Shown one piece after another: positions 39,654 through 48,803 of a DNA stretch of 64,000 nt (position 1 is the first letter of the stretch; the number at the start of each line of letters is the position of its first letter). A program made the translations under genes and the position numbers. The DNA is from an uncultured Eubacteriales bacterium (GTDB taxonomy: Bacteria > Bacillota > Clostridia > Oscillospirales > QAMX01), in contig CAKTEH010000010.1 in assembly GCA_934546935.1 (NCBI GenBank), forward strand, positions 1 through 64,000, given 5' to 3'. The notes beneath the pieces were generated by a model that searched no databases, had not been told where the DNA came from, and saw nothing but the letters and a program-made list of their open reading frames with translations.

Positions 39654-41408
39654 ATGTACCAGGCTTTATATCGAAAATGGCGCCCGCAGCGATTTGATGA
39701 CGTTTTCGGTCAGCGCCATATCACACAAACATTAAAAAACCAGGTGGCATCTTCGCGCGTATCGCATGCTTATCTGTTTACCGGAACGCGCGGCACTGGA
39801 AAGACAAGCTGTGCCAAGCTTTTGGCCCGGGCAGTTAACTGCGAACATCCGGTAGATGGAAATCCGTGCAATACATGTCCCAGCTGCCTGGGTATCCTGG
39901 ACGGATCGATTTTGGACGTCCTGGAACTTGACGCCGCATCTAATACCGGTGTTGACAATATGCGTGCGATTTTGGAAGAAACAATTTATCCTCCAGCAAA
40001 TGTGAAAAAGCGTGTTTATATCATTGATGAGGTGCATATGCTTTCCGCCGGTGCATTCAATGCACTGCTTAAGACGCTTGAAGAGCCGCCAGAATATGTT
40101 ATGTTTATCCTGGCAACGACAGAACTCAACCGAGTTGCTGCTACTGTACAGTCCCGTTGCCAGCGCTTTGATTTTAAACGGATACCACAGACGGAACTGG
40201 CGGCAAATCTTTCCCGTGTCTGCCAGGCTGAGAATATTACAATTGCCCCGGATGCATTGGAAATGCTGGCACGGTTGGCGGATGGTTCTGCGCGGGATTC
40301 GCTTTCCCTGCTGGAACGCTGTCTTTCGCAGCAGGAAGACCATTTAATTGATCTTCCCTGTGTTATCAATGCTTTAGGCGTCTCCCCTTCACAAAGTGTC
40401 GATGCATTGGCCCGGGCTATTGCGGCTATGGACAGTGCCACAGCACTGATGACGCTTGACAGGCTCTATATGGATGGGCGTGAGCTGCGTTCGATTTTGG
40501 AAACGTTAGCGTTGTATCTTCGGGATATTCTGCTGTTGCTTACGGCGCCAGATTCAGCCTCTGCGCTTATTTCTCCGGAAAACGATACCGGCGCGCTGCG
40601 CGAAACAGCAAAACGTTTTGTTCCGCGGCGTGTCGTGGATAGTATAGGCCAGCTGCAGAAAACAGTAGATTCCCTCCCGCGTTCCAGTGCCGGACGTTTG
40701 GAAAGTGAAATGTGCCTGATTAAGCTTTGTACGCCGGAGCTTATGTACAATACAGATCCGGATTTAAGTGGAAGGATGGCTGCATTAGAGTCGAAGCTTT
40801 CCACGCTCAGTATATTAGACGCGCCGGTACAGTGGGAACGAACCCCCGTTTCGCAGTTGCCGGCAACGGAGACCTCCGCACAAGCGGAGCTTGTACAACC
40901 ACCGCCTTTGACGGATGCGGATGTTCCTCCTTGGGATGAAAGTGCTTTCGGAGCTCCTCAGATGCCGGAACAGACGCCTGTACCTTCCGCTTCGCCTTTC
41001 GGAATGCAAAGAATTGCTTCTTCGCATTCGGATTTTGCTGAAAATCCGGATGAAAAGCCCGGCAGTTCGCTTGTACAGCTAGATGCGCAACGGAAAAAAG
41101 CGCTGATCGATGCGGTAAAGCCGCAGCTGTCCCGGTCTGTCTCTACCTATTTGATCCTTTCTAAAATGTATCCGATGGGGAATACCTTGGCCGTCAGCGT
41201 TGAAAGTGAACTGGCCAAACGTCTTTTGGATAAGCCGGAGGTGAAGTCTGTTGTTGCGGATACTGCACAACGGCAGTGGGGACAGCAGAATCTTCGGATC
41301 TTGATTTGTATCGGCGATCCAACTGTACACAAGCCGGTGGAGCCAAGCGGATTTGATCAGATTATTTCCAGCGGTCGGGATGCCGGGATTGAAATTGATT
41401 TTAAATAA
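39654..41408 (+). CDS. dnaX: DNA polymerase III subunit gamma/tau
   Basis: A 584-residue clamp-loader ATPase. MYQALYRKWRPQRFDDVFGQ is the classical start; Walker A is GTRGTGKTS near residue 45, the zinc module is CEHPVDGNPCNTCPSC, Walker B/DEAH-like VYIIDEVHMLS and sensor 1 ATTELNRV follow. Domain III reads from ALARAIAAMDSATALMTLDR on, and the tau-type C-terminus is Pro-rich then charged. ATG 39654 has AAGGAG eight to ten bases upstream; an in-frame GTG at 39492 would lie inside the SRP RNA. It heads the dnaX-ybaB-recR operon. Confidence 0.96.
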   Translation: MYQALYRKWRPQRFDDVFGQRHITQTLKNQVASSRVSHAYLFTGTRGTGKTSCAKLLARAVNCEHPVDGNPCNTCPSCLGILDGSILDVLELDAASNTGVDNMRAILEETIYPPANVKKRVYIIDEVHMLSAGAFNALLKTLEEPPEYVMFILATTELNRVAATVQSRCQRFDFKRIPQTELAANLSRVCQAENITIAPDALEMLARLADGSARDSLSLLERCLSQQEDHLIDLPCVINALGVSPSQSVDALARAIAAMDSATALMTLDRLYMDGRELRSILETLALYLRDILLLLTAPDSASALISPENDTGALRETAKRFVPRRVVDSIGQLQKTVDSLPRSSAGRLESEMCLIKLCTPELMYNTDPDLSGRMAALESKLSTLSILDAPVQWERTPVSQLPATETSAQAELVQPPPLTDADVPPWDESAFGAPQMPEQTPVPSASPFGMQRIASSHSDFAENPDEKPGSSLVQLDAQRKKALIDAVKPQLSRSVSTYLILSKMYPMGNTLAVSVESELAKRLLDKPEVKSVVADTAQRQWGQQNLRILICIGDPTVHKPVEPSGFDQIISSGRDAGIEIDFK

Positions 41409-41423
41409 GAGGTGTATTTATTT

Positions 41424-41756
41424 ATGGCAAAGCCGAAAATGCCTATGGGTGGGATGAATATGAACGCAATGCTGCGCCAGGCGCAGAAAATGCAGGCAGA
41501 TATAGAGAAAACCCGTGCGGAACTGGATGAACGGGTTTACACTTTTACTTCAGGCGGCAGTGCGGTGATGGTGAAAATCAATGGACGCCATGAGATGCTT
41601 TCTGTGCAGATTGAACCGGATGCAATTGATCCGGAGGATGCGGAGATGCTTTGCGAGCTTATTGCTACGGCTTATAACGGCGCTTTGGCTGCTGCAAAAG
41701 ATGATGAACAGAAAACGCTGGGACGTTTCTCCGGCGGAATGGGTGGGCTGTTGTAA
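41424..41756 (+). CDS. ybaB: YbaB/EbfC family nucleoid-associated protein
   Basis: A 110-residue DNA-binding protein: a Met-rich start (PKMPMGGMNMNAMLRQAQKM), a long helix, the central sheet (VMVKINGRHEMLSVQI) and the Gly-rich end RFSGGMGGLL. Family members form dimers shaped like tweezers and bind DNA without strong specificity; being encoded between dnaX and recR is conserved. GAGGTG lies nine bases before ATG 41424, so this start is preferred over GTG 41412. Stop and the recR start overlap (TAATG). Confidence 0.93.
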   Translation: MAKPKMPMGGMNMNAMLRQAQKMQADIEKTRAELDERVYTFTSGGSAVMVKINGRHEMLSVQIEPDAIDPEDAEMLCELIATAYNGALAAAKDDEQKTLGRFSGGMGGLL

Positions 41757-42355
41757 TGCGTGCATTTTCTGCAAGCGTCGAACGGTTGGTGGAAAAGTTC
41801 GAAAGTCTGCCTGGTATTGGACATAAAAGTGCGCAGCGGCTTGCCTTTTATATGCTCAGCTTGCCTGACTCGGAAGCAGAGGATTTTGCGGCTGCAATTG
41901 TGGAGGCCAAACGCGGTGTCTGCCAATGCAGCATATGCTGTAATCTGTCTGATACGGAGATTTGCCCGATTTGTGCTTCGGACACTCGGGATCCGAAGAC
42001 GATTTGCGTAGTTTCGGATCCGCGGGATGTCGCTGCGATTGAGCGGACCCATGAATATGCGGGCCGGTATCATGTGCTTCATGGCGTAATCTCCCCGATC
42101 AATCATATTGGGCCGGATGAGCTTCGTATCAAGGAGTTGATTAATCGAGTCGGCAGAGAGGAAATTGATGAGATTATAATGGCGACGGATCCGGATACAG
42201 AAGGAGAAGCTACGGCGATGTATATTGCCCGGCTGTTGCGGCCGTTCCATATAAAGATTACGCGCTTGGCATATGGCGTCCCTGTAGGCGGCCATTTGGA
42301 GTATTCTGACGAGGTAACGCTGCTTCGGGCGTTGGATGGACGGCGGGAATATTAA
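41756..42355 (+). CDS. recR: Recombination mediator protein RecR
   Basis: A 199-residue protein acting with RecO (and RecF) to load RecA at gaps. A helix-hairpin-helix (LPGIGHKSAQRLAFYML) is followed by the zinc finger CSICCNLSDTEICPIC, the Toprim domain (TICVVSDPRDVAAIE, with its later ATDPDTEGEATAMY) and the C-terminal segment RLAYGVPVGGHLEYSDEVTL with the conserved GxP and D residues. Length is normal. It overlaps ybaB by one base. Confidence 0.96.
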   Translation: MRAFSASVERLVEKFESLPGIGHKSAQRLAFYMLSLPDSEAEDFAAAIVEAKRGVCQCSICCNLSDTEICPICASDTRDPKTICVVSDPRDVAAIERTHEYAGRYHVLHGVISPINHIGPDELRIKELINRVGREEIDEIIMATDPDTEGEATAMYIARLLRPFHIKITRLAYGVPVGGHLEYSDEVTLLRALDGRREY

Positions 42356-42364
42356 ATTTTACAG

Positions 42365-42438
42365 AATCCAGCTGGATTTTTTCCCGGATTTGTGTAAGAA
42401 TAAAAACAGCCCGTGAATGTCATTCAAGGGCTGTTTTT
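42365..42438 (+). terminator. Terminator after recR (two hairpins)
   Basis: AATCCAGCTGGATT with a following TTTT (42365-42382) is a short perfect palindrome; the main terminator is AAAAACAGCCCGTGAATG/CATTCAAGGGCTGTTTTT (42403-42438), nearly perfect and T-rich at the end. Confidence 0.88.
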
Positions 42439-42527
42439 CCGTTTGATTTCAAATTGCAACAGATTTGCTGTCCGGCATTTTTTCTTGTTTTGCATTTATG
42501 CGGCTCTGGCCAAGCGGTGAATCCGCA

Positions 42528-44522
42528 ATGGCGTTAAAATGGTTCTGGTACAAGGTTGTGTATTCTGTGCGTATAAATTTCAGAAAAGTGAATTTTCAAA
42601 AACACCCGTTTATTGTTGCTGCAGTATCTGTATTGCTTTCTATGTCCCTGCTTTTATGGGCGATGCAGTTGATTCATTTACAGGATGCGGCAGCGGCATT
42701 TATCTGGATATTTACACATCCGTTAGCTTCGTTGTGCACCATATTTCTAACGGGCCTGGTAATGGCCGGCGTGTATGCGCTTACCAAACGCCTTTGGGCA
42801 GGATATTTGCTTCCAGGCTTGTTTTGCCTGCTGTTGGCGTTTGTCAACTACTTTAAATGTGCAATTAACAGCGCGCCGCTTCTTTTAAGCGATTTTACGA
42901 TGGCAAGACAGCTTTTGGAGATCAGCGGGTATGCAAAATCACGGCTCGTCTTTTCATTCGAATCGGTCCTGGCTATTGCTGTTGTTGTTTTTACCTTGGC
43001 TGGCCTGATTTTTGTGGATTTGACAGTTAAAAAGGGTATCACCCGCCGCGGCCGTATTGCTTGGCTGTGTGTAACGTTGGCTGTGTTCCTGTTTGTGTTG
43101 TTTACTCCGGCTTTTACTGCATTCAGCGCCAATATCAGTTCGGCGCAGCTGACGCAGGAAGAACGCAATGATGCTTTTGGTGTGTTATATGGGCTTTATT
43201 GTGCTTATGCATCGGTGCAGTCCAATGCAGTTGATTACAGTAAAGACGATATTGATGCTCTTCTTGGGTCTGAGCAGCAGGCGGATGCGCAGGAGCCGGA
43301 AAAAGCTCCAGATTCTGAACAAAATAATGGACAGGCTGCCGAGGGGGATGCACCTGATGTGTCTGAGGCGGAACCGGTAATCCCGAATGTCATTTTCGTC
43401 ATGTCAGAAAGTTTTTTTGATATTACCCGGCTTCCAAACCTTACGTTTTCCGAAGACCCGCTTGCCAACTATCATGCGTTGGCGGAAGACTATACTTCCG
43501 GCCCTTTTATGACCCCGGCCTACTGTGGAGGTACGGCTTATGTGGAAATGGAAGTTCTGACAGGCCTGACCAGCTTCCTGCTCAAAGAAAATGATACCTT
43601 GACGGCGTTCCCCACAAACGTCTATGCCCAACTTCCAACGGTGCAGGGGGTCTTTGCCGGCCATGGTTATGATACGGTCTTCTTTCATTCCCATACCAAT
43701 GCTCTGTATAACCGTGATCCAATTTACAATGCTATGGGTTTTGACCAGGTCCTGTTTTCGGACGCCTGTGCTCCGGATGCGGAAATGAAAGGCGGTTATG
43801 TGTCCGACAAAGCTTTTGCGGAAAAGATCATCTCTTTGTATCAACAGCGCGACAAAGATGTTCCCCTCTTTATGCTCAATGTTTCCATGGAAAACCACCA
43901 GCCTTATACCGCCAATAAATACACGGAGCATTCGGGGATAGATGCGAGCAGCCCGTATCTGAACGAGGAAGATCTGGCAATCTTGGATTCTTATGTAATG
44001 GGCGTGCATGATGCGGATGCCTCTCTGGGAATGTTGGTGGATTATTTTTCTACAGTCGATGAACCGGTTATGCTCGTGTTTTGGGGCGATCACCTTCCAA
44101 ATCTAAATCTTTCCGATGGAACTTCGATTTTCACCAAACTTGGTTATGCCAGTGATGTGATGACGACCGACTGGGGCCCGGAGGAGCTGGCCCAGATGCT
44201 TTCCACGGAGTATTTGATCTGGACGAACTATGAAGAAGATGACGAAATCCAGCCTGATCATACGGAAAGCTGTACTTTCCTTGGCGTACATGTGTTACAG
44301 CGTATAGGTTTGGAGCTGAATTCATATTTTTCCTGGCTTGAACAGAATGTGATGCCTTATATGATCATTTACCGCGCCCGGCTGTTTGTTGATGCTGAAG
44401 GAAAACCTTATCGGGATATTCCGGAAGATTATCAGCAAATGATGGACGCTTACCGGCTGATGGTTTATGATCTTGTATACGGGGAACGCAGGATTACCCA
44501 GGATGACGTGCTAAAGGAATGA
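42528..44522 (+). CDS. LTA synthase-like membrane sulfatase (phosphoglycerol transferase family)
   Basis: About 664 residues. Five membrane helices fill the first 190 residues (FIVAAVSVLLSMSLLLWAMQ, LCTIFLTGLVMAGVYALTK and others), then a linker rich in Glu and Ala, then an extracytoplasmic sulfatase-fold domain: NVIFVMSESFFDITRLPNL with the metal Glu, the probable nucleophile Thr in YCGGTAYVEMEVLTG, FFHSHTNALYNRDP and the metal-binding VFWGDHLPNLN. The family transfers glycerol phosphate to wall or lipid polymers; the acceptor is unknown. Upstream in-frame starts at 42498 (ATG) and 42465 (TTG) are possible; none has a strong ribosome binding site, so the start is uncertain. Confidence 0.85.
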   Translation: MALKWFWYKVVYSVRINFRKVNFQKHPFIVAAVSVLLSMSLLLWAMQLIHLQDAAAAFIWIFTHPLASLCTIFLTGLVMAGVYALTKRLWAGYLLPGLFCLLLAFVNYFKCAINSAPLLLSDFTMARQLLEISGYAKSRLVFSFESVLAIAVVVFTLAGLIFVDLTVKKGITRRGRIAWLCVTLAVFLFVLFTPAFTAFSANISSAQLTQEERNDAFGVLYGLYCAYASVQSNAVDYSKDDIDALLGSEQQADAQEPEKAPDSEQNNGQAAEGDAPDVSEAEPVIPNVIFVMSESFFDITRLPNLTFSEDPLANYHALAEDYTSGPFMTPAYCGGTAYVEMEVLTGLTSFLLKENDTLTAFPTNVYAQLPTVQGVFAGHGYDTVFFHSHTNALYNRDPIYNAMGFDQVLFSDACAPDAEMKGGYVSDKAFAEKIISLYQQRDKDVPLFMLNVSMENHQPYTANKYTEHSGIDASSPYLNEEDLAILDSYVMGVHDADASLGMLVDYFSTVDEPVMLVFWGDHLPNLNLSDGTSIFTKLGYASDVMTTDWGPEELAQMLSTEYLIWTNYEEDDEIQPDHTESCTFLGVHVLQRIGLELNSYFSWLEQNVMPYMIIYRARLFVDAEGKPYRDIPEDYQQMMDAYRLMVYDLVYGERRITQDDVLKE

Positions 44523-44599
44523 TTTTATTTCTTTTCCACTGTAGTTTTGGGCCGAAAGGCGGTTATTTATATTTATAAGTTTGCATGAAGGAGACAGTT

Positions 44600-45706
44600 A
44601 TGCCGCGGAAAGTCCTCTATGCTGCCGATAGTTTTGAACATTTATTGGAATACCATCTCCCCTATTTGGCAGAGCTGTCTGAGAAAGGGTTGGAAATTCA
44701 TGCTGCTGCTTCCGGCGTGCAGCATGCCTGCCCTTACATATCGCGCAGCTTCAGCCTGCCTTGTACCGGATCCGGAATATCCTATGAAAACTTTTCGATT
44801 ATACGGTCATTAATCCCGATTATCCGGAATGAGGCATATGATTTAATTGTTCTAAATGGAAATTGGGTTTCTCATCTGGTACGCAGTGCCCTTCTGTTTT
44901 TGACGCCTCCACGACCTTACGTTGTTCATATTGTGGATGGATATCCGGTTGAAAAAGACAGTAGCTCTTTTACGAAGTTCAAGCTGCTGTTAATGGAAAA
45001 GGCGCTGTGCTGTGTTACAGATGAAATCCTTGCGCTGAATCCGGAAGACTATTCGTTTGCGAAACGTTTCAAGCTTTTCCGCAACAAATTATATGGATTC
45101 CCGGGGCTGGGGCTTGACTTGGCGGCCTACCATCCGGCCAGTACAGAGGAGAAGAACGAAGCGCGGTATATGCTGGGGATTCCGGAGTCTGCCTTTATGC
45201 TGTTGTATATTGCGGATTTTACCGAACGTACAAACCAGGAGATGCTGCTGCAGGCAATGCGATTTCTTCCGCGGGATATTTATCTTTATCTTCCTGGAGA
45301 AGGGCCATTGTTAGAAAGCTGCCGTGAAAAGGCGGAGAGTCTTGGCGTCCTGCCTCAAATTGGATTCCCGGGGATCCAACGTAACTGGCGTTTGTGCTGT
45401 CAGGCGGCGGATGTCGCAATTTCCGCCGCGATACAGGAATCGCTCCCCCTCCCTCTGGTAGCCGCGCTGGCCAGCGGCCTGCCAATTGTCGCTTCGGATA
45501 TCAAAGGCAACCGAGGCTTGGTTCGCGACGGGATCAACGGATATTTGTATCCTGCGGATAATGCATATAAATTTGCAGAAAAAATCATTCGGATTTATGC
45601 CGACCGTGAGTTACAGGAAAACCTGGGCCAGTTGAATTCTGCGTTTTTGGAGCCTTATGCACTTGAATCCGTTCAGGCAGGAATTATGAACGCGCTACTG
45701 TTTTAA
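44600..45706 (+). CDS. Glycosyltransferase, GT4-like
   Basis: A 368-residue GT-B glycosyltransferase. The N-terminal domain begins VLYAADSFEHLLEYHLPYLA, and the donor-binding half has the pattern LLYIADFTERTNQEMLLQAM, YLPGEGPLLESCREKAESLG and the family E-x7-E region AIQESLPLPLVAALASGLPI with IVASDIKGNRGLVRDGINGY. It is cytoplasmic and likely adds a sugar to a surface glycan or lipid; the neighbouring LTA-synthase-like gene 77 bases upstream fits envelope polymer synthesis. ATG 44600 follows AAGGAG by six bases; the ATG at 44585 overlaps that site. Confidence 0.88.
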   Translation: MPRKVLYAADSFEHLLEYHLPYLAELSEKGLEIHAAASGVQHACPYISRSFSLPCTGSGISYENFSIIRSLIPIIRNEAYDLIVLNGNWVSHLVRSALLFLTPPRPYVVHIVDGYPVEKDSSSFTKFKLLLMEKALCCVTDEILALNPEDYSFAKRFKLFRNKLYGFPGLGLDLAAYHPASTEEKNEARYMLGIPESAFMLLYIADFTERTNQEMLLQAMRFLPRDIYLYLPGEGPLLESCREKAESLGVLPQIGFPGIQRNWRLCCQAADVAISAAIQESLPLPLVAALASGLPIVASDIKGNRGLVRDGINGYLYPADNAYKFAEKIIRIYADRELQENLGQLNSAFLEPYALESVQAGIMNALLF

Positions 45707-45850
45707 ATGCCACCGCTGTCAAGATATGCGCTATCAAGAAACGTTAACGGGTACAGCTGTTCAAACGATTTTGCCGTTTTTTATAGAATACATTTTTGTA
45801 TGATTGAGTGCCCACCTAACGGACATATCTGAATTGGAAGAGGTGTTTTT

Positions 45851-46243
45851 GTGGAGAAGTACCCGGTTACAGAGAAAGATAAAGAACTTATAAAAACTGG
45901 ATTCCAAGTTTTAAAAGATAATTTTGATGATGGTGTTTATAATCATACGGTTGGCTGTGCAGTTCTGTGCAAAAGCGGAAATATATATAAAGGTATAAAC
46001 TGTGATGGTAATCACGGTTCTTGTGCCGAATATATCACCATGGGTATTGCAATTTCAAATGGGGAACGTGAATTTGATACCATTGTTGCCGTCCATGAGA
46101 GATACCGTAATTATGTTATTCCACCTTGCGGGAATTGCAGGCAAATGCTGTTTGAATATTGTCCCGATATAAAAGTGATTGTAAACGATGAGAATGGAAA
46201 CCTGATTAAGGTTAAAGCAAGAGATTTGCTGCCTTTTGCTTGA
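45851..46243 (+). CDS. Cytidine deaminase-like protein
   Basis: A 130-residue zinc-dependent deaminase. The zinc site is GSCAEYITM (Cys, catalytic Glu) and PPCGNCRQMLFEY (PCxxC). Sequence resembles the short cytidine/blasticidin-type deaminases: KSGNIYKGINCDGNHGSCAE. It deaminates a nucleoside, probably cytidine or an analogue. The start is GTG 45851 behind GAAGAGGTG. AT content is higher than in the neighbours, which could mean recent transfer. Single-gene unit with a terminator downstream. Confidence 0.82.
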   Translation: MEKYPVTEKDKELIKTGFQVLKDNFDDGVYNHTVGCAVLCKSGNIYKGINCDGNHGSCAEYITMGIAISNGEREFDTIVAVHERYRNYVIPPCGNCRQMLFEYCPDIKVIVNDENGNLIKVKARDLLPFA

Positions 46244-46396
46244 GATCCGGTAATCTGCTGATTTTAATTTGACGAATAAGCTTCAAAACCGCATTTCTGT
46301 ATACTTTGGTGTATGTTGTGCGGCATGTGGTTTTCTATGCCATACCCAAGATTCTTCTGCAATGGGATGTTGGGTGTCGTTTTACCATTGTAAGAT

Positions 46397-46441
46397 AATA
46401 AAGCCTCCCTAAAATTTTTAATTTAGGGAGGCTATTATTTT
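46397..46441. terminator. Terminator between the deaminase and topoisomerase genes
   Basis: AGCCTCCCTAAAA and TTTAGGGAGGCT form a strong stem with A and T rich flanks on both sides, so it can serve both converging genes. Confidence 0.85.
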
Positions 46442-46501
46442 ATAAAAGACAGCAGTGTTTTTATTGCGCAGGTATTTATGCAGCAACAGCAAAGTCCTGC
46501 C

Positions 46502-48727
46502 CTATTCCAACTCCAGCTGCAGCTGACGGTCGCGCGCGTCTCCGGGCAGCAATTTTGCGCCAGCCGCAGGCAGTGCCTTGGTGCGGTATCGTTTTGCATC
46601 CGCAATACCTGCTTGTTCCAGTAAACAGGCATATTCAACACGTTGAGTGGTTTTTAACACTACGGCATTTACACCGATGGTATCCCTGGTGGATTTTGGC
46701 GCCAACATAGCGGTACTGAGTACGAGCATCCGGTCCGCGCTGGTATAGACAGCCAATTCCGTTTCTTCCCGGATAGCGAAGCAGGCAACAAGTGGGGATT
46801 TATTGCTGTAAGCGCCAGTAAGGCGCTTCCGATTGGTTTTTGTCTCAAAAAGGCTTTGCAGAATACGGGCGGCTTTTCCATTTTCAAAAATATAAATTAA
46901 GGATCCTGCATAATCTCCTGGAAGGAATGCAAAAATCGGAATCTCCCCTTCCTCCATCCCCAGTTTTGCAGGCAAATAATCCCCCAGTACGCTGGCTTTT
47001 GTATCTTCATAGTCAGAAATTCGGGATTTGTATGCTTGACAGAGATTCGTCAGGAAAATGATTTCATCACTGTTTTTTGCTTCCAAATGTTGGCAGATCC
47101 TATCGCCTTCTTTAAGCTTATGCTCTCCGCTCATGCGCAGGGACTGAGGTGTGATTTTCTTAAAATACCCCTCGCGGGAAAGGAAAAGGTGCACATTATA
47201 ATCCGGAACTTGTTCAAGCTCCTGCTGCGCTTCCTCAATTTCATCTTCTGCGATCAATGTTGTACGGCGGGGCTGGGCGTATTTGCGTATGATTGTGTTG
47301 AGATCCTGAATGATAACGCTGCGCAGCTTCTTTTCGCTTCCGGCCAATGCTTTGAGATCTTCAATTTCCTTTTCCAGCTCGTCAACCTCGCCGGTCCGGC
47401 GCAGGATGTATTCTTTATTGATATTGCGCAGCCGGATTTCTGCAACAAATTCTGCCTGCCGCTCATCAATCCCGAAACCGATCATCAGATTCGGAATAAC
47501 CTCGTTTTCTTCCGCTGTATTCCGGATAATTTCAATCGCACGGTCTATATCCAAGAGGATTTTAGAAAGGCCTTTCAGCAGATGAAGGCGCTCTGCTTTT
47601 TTCCCAAGGGCAAAACGGGTTTTACGACGGATACATTCCGCACGCCACTGTATCCACTCATTTAAAAGCGCCCTTACGCCTAAAACTACAGGTGTTCCGG
47701 AAATCAGGACATTGAAATTACAGGAAAAACTGTCCTCAAGCGGCGTGATTTTGAAAAGTTTCTGCATCAGTTTTTCTGGATCGACACCGCGCTTCAGGTC
47801 AATCGCTATTTTCAGGCCGGACAGGTCGGTTTCATCGCGCATGTCGGAAATTTCGCGAATACGCCCGGCTTTAATCAGCTCGGCAGCTTTATCCATTATC
47901 GCCTCTACGGATGTCGTATAGGGGATCTCATAGATTTCGATCAGGTTCTCCTTTGGCTCGTATCGCCATTTCGCGCGTACACGGAAGGAACCGCGTCCGG
48001 TTTCATAAATCCGCTCCATAGTGGCACGATTATACACAAGCTCCCCCCCGGTAGGAAAATCCGGAGCGGTTAAGGATGTAAGCAGGTCGTGCTGCGGGTT
48101 TTTTATCAATTCTATAGTTGTCCGGCAGACTTCTTCCAAGTTAAAACCACAAAAGGAGCTTGCCATACCGACGGCAATACCCTGGTTTGGATTAACCAAG
48201 ATATTAGGAAAAGCAGTCGGCAGGAGTGTCGGCTCGGTCAGTGTATTGTCATAATTGGGCACAAAGTCGACCGGATCGGCGTCAATATCCCGGAAAATTT
48301 CCTCGGTAATAGCTGCAAGTTTTGCTTCAGTATATCGGGATGCCGCATAGGCCATATCACGGGAATAAAAACGTCCAAAATTCCCTTTGGATTCTATAAA
48401 GGGATGCAAAAGAGCGCCGTTCCCCTCGGAAAGGCGTACCATGGTTTCATAAATTGGGATATCGCCGTGAGGGTTAAGCTTCATGGTTTGGCCAACTATA
48501 TTGGCAGATTTGGTTAATTTACCACGCAGCAGCCCCATAGTATACATTGTATACAGTAATTTGCGGTGCGAAGGTTTAAAACCGTCAATCTCCGGGATTG
48601 CACGTGAAACAATAACGCTCATCGCATAAGGCATATAATTGGTTGTCAGGGTCTGTGTAATCCCCTGTTCGTCAATAATCGCCTGCACAAGCTCGATTTC
48701 GGTTTTTTTCTTTTTTCTGGGAGGCAT
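46502..48727 (-). CDS. Type IIA DNA topoisomerase subunit A (GyrA/ParC-like)
   Basis: A 741-residue breakage-reunion subunit. Features in order: ARAIPEIDGFKPSHRKLLYT-like entry (SRAIPEIDGFKPSHRKLL near 41-57), PHGDIPIYETMVRL near 86-99, the catalytic Tyr 132 in AASRYTEAKL, the coiled-coil gate and a C-terminal beta-pinwheel region that is shorter than in GyrA. At the site equivalent to GyrA Ser83 it has Ile 90, and at Asp87 it has Glu 94; this may be a trait of this branch. With the following GyrB/ParE-like subunit it forms a complete enzyme, possibly the topoisomerase IV of the cell or an additional one. ATG 48727. Confidence 0.92.
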   Translation of the reverse strand: MPPRKKKKTEIELVQAIIDEQGITQTLTTNYMPYAMSVIVSRAIPEIDGFKPSHRKLLYTMYTMGLLRGKLTKSANIVGQTMKLNPHGDIPIYETMVRLSEGNGALLHPFIESKGNFGRFYSRDMAYAASRYTEAKLAAITEEIFRDIDADPVDFVPNYDNTLTEPTLLPTAFPNILVNPNQGIAVGMASSFCGFNLEEVCRTTIELIKNPQHDLLTSLTAPDFPTGGELVYNRATMERIYETGRGSFRVRAKWRYEPKENLIEIYEIPYTTSVEAIMDKAAELIKAGRIREISDMRDETDLSGLKIAIDLKRGVDPEKLMQKLFKITPLEDSFSCNFNVLISGTPVVLGVRALLNEWIQWRAECIRRKTRFALGKKAERLHLLKGLSKILLDIDRAIEIIRNTAEENEVIPNLMIGFGIDERQAEFVAEIRLRNINKEYILRRTGEVDELEKEIEDLKALAGSEKKLRSVIIQDLNTIIRKYAQPRRTTLIAEDEIEEAQQELEQVPDYNVHLFLSREGYFKKITPQSLRMSGEHKLKEGDRICQHLEAKNSDEIIFLTNLCQAYKSRISDYEDTKASVLGDYLPAKLGMEEGEIPIFAFLPGDYAGSLIYIFENGKAARILQSLFETKTNRKRLTGAYSNKSPLVACFAIREETELAVYTSADRMLVLSTAMLAPKSTRDTIGVNAVVLKTTQRVEYACLLEQAGIADAKRYRTKALPAAGAKLLPGDARDRQLQLELE

Positions 48728-48803
48728 TTTTTCACCTTTTACATTTTGTTGTAGAAAACAGGGCCAGTTTTTCAGACCGGCATGATTTTATCATCAGAGG
48801 AAA